A DNA stretch of 10,277 nt from Bacteroidales bacterium (GTDB taxonomy: Bacteria; Bacteroidota; Bacteroidia; Bacteroidales; VadinHA17), in assembly GCA_003155705.1 (NCBI GenBank), contig PMEC01000154.1, forward strand, positions 1 to 10,277, given 5' to 3'. Made by a program: the position numbers and the translations under genes. Below are positions 7,015-10,277 of the stretch, in pieces. Within the stretch, counting starts at the first letter, position 1. Every line of letters starts with the position of its first letter. The notes beneath the pieces were generated by a model. It was given only the letters and a program-made list of their open reading frames with translations. It ran no database searches and was not told the origin of the DNA.

Positions 7015-9021
7015 ATGGAGGGTTCATCTGCAGGTTTTTCGTTTTCGGGTAAACTAAAAAACACGTTTATTGGCAAAGCTAAAGATATTCAGGACAAGGG
7101 AATATTTCATAAATTAACTTTAATAGCTTTTTTTGCCTGGATAGGGCTGGGAGCTGATGGAATATCGTCTTCATGCTATGGTCCTGAAGAAGCATTCAGA
7201 AATTTACAGGGTCATCCGAGTTTAGCTATTTTTGTAGCTCTGGGCACCGTCTTTACAATTTTCATTATTAGCACCAGTTACAACCAGATTGTACGCCTTT
7301 TCCCTCATGGAGGAGGTGGATACCTTGTTGGCAGCAAGCTGTTGTCTCCGACTGTCGGTATGATTTCAGGATCGGCGCTGATAATTGACTATGTACTGAC
7401 AATTACTCTTTCTGTATCGAGTGGGGCCGATGCTCTTTTTAGTTTTTTCCCTATAGGTTGGCAGGTATATAAACTTCCTTTCGCCCTTGCAGGAGTAAGT
7501 TTTCTGATCATGTTGAACCTCAGAGGTGTAAAGGAATCGGTACTTTCGCTTACCCCAATATTTGTGATTTTTATTACGACACATGTAATAGCTATTTTGT
7601 ATGGCATCTTCATGCACTCTTCAAATTTTGGGGTCGTCGCAAGCCAGACAACCCATGAGATAAATTCAACTGTTTCTCAATTTGGATTTTTTGCTACATT
7701 TTTTATAATTCTCAGGGCATACAGCATGGGTGCAGGGACCTATACAGGAATTGAGGCAGTCAGTAATGGCATGCCTATCCTGCGTGAACCGAAGGTCAAT
7801 ACTGCCCGCAAAACTATGTTTTTAATGGCGATTTCCCTCTCCTTCATGGTTTTAGGATTGATGATCTGTTATATGCTTTTTGATGTACAACTTGATACTC
7901 ATAAGACCTTGAATGCCGTATTGCTTGATAACCTTACCGCAGGCTGGGGACATTTATGGTCGAGAAGTTTCGTTCTGATCACCCTGATTTCGGAAGCTGC
8001 ATTGTTATTCGTTGCTGCACAGACCGGATTTATTGATGGCCCGAGAATTATGGCAAATATGGCAATTGATCACTGGTTCCCTAAGAGATTTGCATCATTA
8101 AGCGACCGGCTGGTGACCATGAATGGAGTTTTGTTAATGGGGATTGCCTCTATTGTTCTGATGGTCATATCCAAAGGATCTGTCGCATTACTAGTGGTTT
8201 TATACAGTATCAATGTGTTCATTACGTTCACCATTTCACAGGTAGGAATGGTGAAACACTGGTGGATGATGAGAGGAAAACAATTGCATTGGAAACGGAA
8301 ATTATCTATCAATGGCATCGGACTAATTCTTACATCCTTTATACTTGTTTCAGTTATCATTCTGAAATTCGGTCAAGGTGGCTGGGTTACTTTGCTTATT
8401 ACAGGAATGCTGATTTTTTTGGCATTAAATATAAAGCGCCATTATTTTAAAGTGGCTTTAAAACTTCAGAAGCTCAGATTAAACGCTTTTGCCGAAATCG
8501 AAAGTTTTATCGGGCATCGGCTATACGAAGGTAATGGAGCTAAAAAAGTTGCCTTTAAAAAGGATGGGAGGACTGCAATTATACTGGTAAGTGGTTTTGG
8601 AGGTACTGGTTTATATACTTTCCTGAGAATACTTGAAAATTTCAAAGGTGTATATAACAATATAGTTTTTATCCGGATAGGTGTAATTAATTCCAAAATC
8701 TACAGAGGTACTGAGGAATTAGAACATTTTAAAGCTCAGGTTAAAGAAGATGGTGAAAAATATGTTTCAATTGCCAATCAATTTGGACTATATGGCAAGA
8801 GCATGTGGACTATCGGAACAGACCCAGTAAATGAGGTTTACCGGATTGTAAAGAAAATAAGACCAAGATTAGCGGGTGCGGCTTTTTTCGGGGGGCAGCT
8901 GATCTTCGCAAAGACATTCTATCTTTCGAAACTTCTACATAACCATACCATCTTTTCTATTCAAAAGAGATTCTTTAAATTCGGAATACCAATTATTATT
9001 TTTCCAATAAAGATCGATTAA
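7015..9021 (+). CDS. kimA: KimA-type potassium importer (APC superfamily)
   Basis: KimA (formerly YdaO of Bacillus subtilis) is a high-affinity potassium-proton symporter of the APC superfamily, though such proteins are often labelled amino acid permeases. This 668-residue protein has about 12 membrane segments (roughly 37-472) and a cytoplasmic C-terminal domain of nearly 200 residues. Alignment from memory to B. subtilis KimA keeps the residues reported around potassium: Asp48 and Tyr55 in GADGISSSCYG, Asp125, Thr129 and Ser133 in IIDYVLTITLSVS, Thr244 and Glu247 in TGIEAVSN, and Tyr397 in LYSINVF. Other shared blocks are FPHGGGGYLV (96-105) and ITFTISQVGM (403-412). The C-terminal domain ends with LHNHTIFSIQKRFF, also matching KimA. 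The start is supported by AGGAAGAG just upstream. It is divergent from the phosphate operon. An amino acid substrate is less likely but not excluded. Confidence 0.85.
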   Translation: MEGSSAGFSFSGKLKNTFIGKAKDIQDKGIFHKLTLIAFFAWIGLGADGISSSCYGPEEAFRNLQGHPSLAIFVALGTVFTIFIISTSYNQIVRLFPHGGGGYLVGSKLLSPTVGMISGSALIIDYVLTITLSVSSGADALFSFFPIGWQVYKLPFALAGVSFLIMLNLRGVKESVLSLTPIFVIFITTHVIAILYGIFMHSSNFGVVASQTTHEINSTVSQFGFFATFFIILRAYSMGAGTYTGIEAVSNGMPILREPKVNTARKTMFLMAISLSFMVLGLMICYMLFDVQLDTHKTLNAVLLDNLTAGWGHLWSRSFVLITLISEAALLFVAAQTGFIDGPRIMANMAIDHWFPKRFASLSDRLVTMNGVLLMGIASIVLMVISKGSVALLVVLYSINVFITFTISQVGMVKHWWMMRGKQLHWKRKLSINGIGLILTSFILVSVIILKFGQGGWVTLLITGMLIFLALNIKRHYFKVALKLQKLRLNAFAEIESFIGHRLYEGNGAKKVAFKKDGRTAIILVSGFGGTGLYTFLRILENFKGVYNNIVFIRIGVINSKIYRGTEELEHFKAQVKEDGEKYVSIANQFGLYGKSMWTIGTDPVNEVYRIVKKIRPRLAGAAFFGGQLIFAKTFYLSKLLHNHTIFSIQKRFFKFGIPIIIFPIKID

Positions 9022-9065
9022 ACTCCGCTTGATCCTAGGAGGCTATCTTAATATTGTGCGTACCG

Positions 9066-9091
9066 ATCTTCCGATTGCGCGGAACGATTTT
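9066..9091 (+). terminator. Possible intrinsic terminator after kimA
   Basis: ATCTTCCG (9066-9073) pairs with CGGAACGAT (9080-9088) as an eight-pair stem with one bulged C and a six-base loop. It is followed by a short T run to 9091. It lies 44 bp beyond the kimA stop codon. The T tract is short, so termination may be only partial. Confidence 0.45.
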
Positions 9092-9155
9092 GCGTTTCCT
9101 TTATAAAATTCTTACACATTGCCCGGCATTTCTTACAAAATCATTATAAATGTTG

Positions 9156-9190
9156 TTGCAATTTTGTATCGTGACTTTTTTATAATTATG
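9156..9190 (+). promoter_or_regulatory. Promoter of the orphan sensor-like gene
   Basis: TTGCAA (9156-9161) and a perfect TATAAT (9181-9186) form a sigma-70-like promoter with a 19-base spacer. An overlapping Bacteroidota-style reading is TTTG (9163-9166) with TAATTATG (9183-9190), one mismatch from TAnnTTTG but with a short 16-base spacer. Either would start transcription near 9195, giving a leader of about 110 bases. No gene is supported between 9022 and 9303. Confidence 0.4.
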
Positions 9191-9293
9191 ACTGATTTTT
9201 TGCATATTTTAAAGCTATTCGTACATCAAATTCCAAGAAATGAACCGCAACAGATTAAGCCGATCTCGACTCAAGTCTGCTGCATAACTTCAC

Positions 9294-9299
9294 GGAGGG
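9294..9299 (+). promoter_or_regulatory. Strong Shine-Dalgarno sequence
   Basis: GGAGGG lies about five bases before the ATG at 9304 and fixes that start. It is stronger than the signals before the other genes in this window, most of which lack one. Confidence 0.75.
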
Positions 9300-9303
9300 T
9301 ATT

Positions 9304-10272
9304 ATGAAAATCAAGTTTAGTATCAAGGATTTCCTTTGGATGGCCGGGGGAGCATTGATTTTTCTCCTGATAATTCTATTAGTATCGCATTTCCAAACAG
9401 GGCCAAAACCAATCGAGCAACTTGCTTTCAAGGCTAAACGGATCGACCTTGTGGCTCAAATGCGCTTGAATCTGGCATCGGGCTCGGAGGCTGAAAAGAG
9501 TTCTGTTATGGCCATCACGGATGAAGACTCAAAGACTTTTGCAGATCAGGCCCATGCGGCTATATTAGAGGTGGAGCAGGAACGCAAGGAATTAGAGGAA
9601 CTCCTGGCTGAGGGTGGCACTCAGAACGAAAGGGACTTATTTGTCCAATTCTCCGGGGTTTTTACTGATTTACAACGCATAGACAGTGCCCTGCTTATAC
9701 TGGCAATCAAAAATACCAATCTCAAAGCTTACGATTTAGCCTATGGTCCTGCAGCAGATGCGGTTAAAGAAATGGACAACGCTCTTTCCAACCTCGTGGT
9801 AAAGAGTGCTAATTTCCCGGAAGCCAGAAGTGCGGTGCTGCTTGCATGCGGAGCCCAGATTTCAGCGTTGCAAATACAGACTTTACTCGCACCCCATATA
9901 GCTGAAGAAAGTGATAGTATAATGGACAAATTGGAGACTCAGATGGCCTGGAAGGATAAAGAGGTACGAAAGGATCTTGATGGCCTTATGGCTATCCAGG
10001 AATTTCGCAATAATCCCAATCTTAAAATTGCATTGACAGATTACACACACTTTAGTGAAATCAGAAAAACGATCTTAGCTCTTTCCCGTGAGAATACAAA
10101 TGTTCAATCTCTGGCCATATCATTGGGACAAAAGCGAAAGGTGCTGTTTCTGTGCCAGGATGCTCTATCCACTCTTCAGAAGACTATTCTGGAGGAGCCA
10201 ATCATGGGTGTGAACTACGGATCCGTATCCAATCCTCGTTCTTTGGAAGTTAAGAAAAATAAAGAAAGGTAA
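9304..10272 (+). CDS. Membrane-anchored tandem four-helix-bundle protein, chemoreceptor-sensor-like, no output domain
   Basis: The 322-residue protein has a short cytoplasmic N-terminus, one membrane helix (about 11-29), and a long, highly helical exported part. Residues about 45-165 (KRIDLVAQMRLNLASGSEAEKS onward) resemble the four-helix-bundle ligand domain of methyl-accepting chemotaxis proteins. The C-terminal half appears to repeat this fold: LAIKNTNLKAYDLAYG near 133-148 matches LSRENTNVQSLAISLG near 260-275, an offset of 127 residues, and both are followed by similar helices ending DNALSNL and QDALSTL. There is no second membrane helix, HAMP, kinase or methyl-accepting domain, so it cannot signal inward like a receptor. 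It may bind a ligand or a partner encoded beyond the right edge. The start is fixed by GGAGGG. The complete gene ends five bases before the window edge. Its exact function is unknown. Confidence 0.75.
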   Translation: MKIKFSIKDFLWMAGGALIFLLIILLVSHFQTGPKPIEQLAFKAKRIDLVAQMRLNLASGSEAEKSSVMAITDEDSKTFADQAHAAILEVEQERKELEELLAEGGTQNERDLFVQFSGVFTDLQRIDSALLILAIKNTNLKAYDLAYGPAADAVKEMDNALSNLVVKSANFPEARSAVLLACGAQISALQIQTLLAPHIAEESDSIMDKLETQMAWKDKEVRKDLDGLMAIQEFRNNPNLKIALTDYTHFSEIRKTILALSRENTNVQSLAISLGQKRKVLFLCQDALSTLQKTILEEPIMGVNYGSVSNPRSLEVKKNKER

Positions 10273-10277
10273 ATCAT

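Noticed and set aside
9011..9106. An open frame after the kimA stop translating to a plausible-looking peptide ending RNDFAFPL, with AGGAGG at 9037-9042 and a GTG at 9056.
   Set aside because: From the GTG it has only about 16 codons, the ribosome site is too far from it, and the upstream frame is closed at 9008-9010. The stretch is better explained by the hairpin at 9066-9088. A relic of a decayed gene cannot be excluded.
9119..9307. A 62-codon open frame before the last gene.
   Set aside because: It has no ribosome site, a low-complexity hydrophobic product of no known family, contains the predicted promoter for the next gene, and overlaps that gene's start.

Overview
This window most likely comes from a bacterium of the phylum Bacteroidota. 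Three genes have perfect TAnnTTTG promoter elements a short distance upstream, which is the -7 element of the Bacteroidota primary sigma factor. Most starts lack a clear Shine-Dalgarno sequence, intergenic DNA is AT-rich, and the M49 peptidase carries the HECxGH zinc motif known from Bacteroides. This assignment is inferred from signals and protein types. No rRNA or tRNA is present to confirm it.

Layout from left to right. A short AT-rich tandem repeat (1-40) abuts the end of a leftward gene for a secreted gamma-glutamyltransferase (37-1725). A 196-bp spacer with several inverted and direct repeats follows, then a leftward AlkD-type DNA alkylation repair glycosylase (1922-2641). A divergent, rightward M49 dipeptidyl-peptidase III (2800-4809) comes next. 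It converges, with only 22 bp between, on a leftward two-gene operon: a DUF47/PhoU-like protein (6079-6729) and a PiT-family phosphate transporter (4832-6079), whose stop and start codons share one base. Divergent from this operon across a 285-bp control region is a KimA-type potassium importer (7015-9021) with its own promoter, a structured leader and a possible terminator. The right end (9022-10277) holds a 282-bp spacer with a sigma-70-like promoter and a strong Shine-Dalgarno sequence. These lead into an orphan membrane-anchored protein made of two four-helix-bundle sensor-like modules (9304-10272).

How the genes fit together. The GGT and DPP III fit glutathione or peptide scavenging and peptide breakdown. 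AlkD is a stand-alone repair enzyme. The DUF47-Pit pair is a classic low-affinity phosphate uptake module. Its head-to-head arrangement with a potassium importer places uptake of the main intracellular cation and of phosphate around one control region. The least understood gene is the tandem four-helix-bundle protein. It has no HAMP, kinase or methyl-accepting output domain, and its expression signals differ from those of its neighbours. I did not see an obviously new multi-gene system, CRISPR array, prophage or insertion sequence. The best leads are the orphan sensor-like protein, the kimA leader and the atypical residues in the phosphate transporter.
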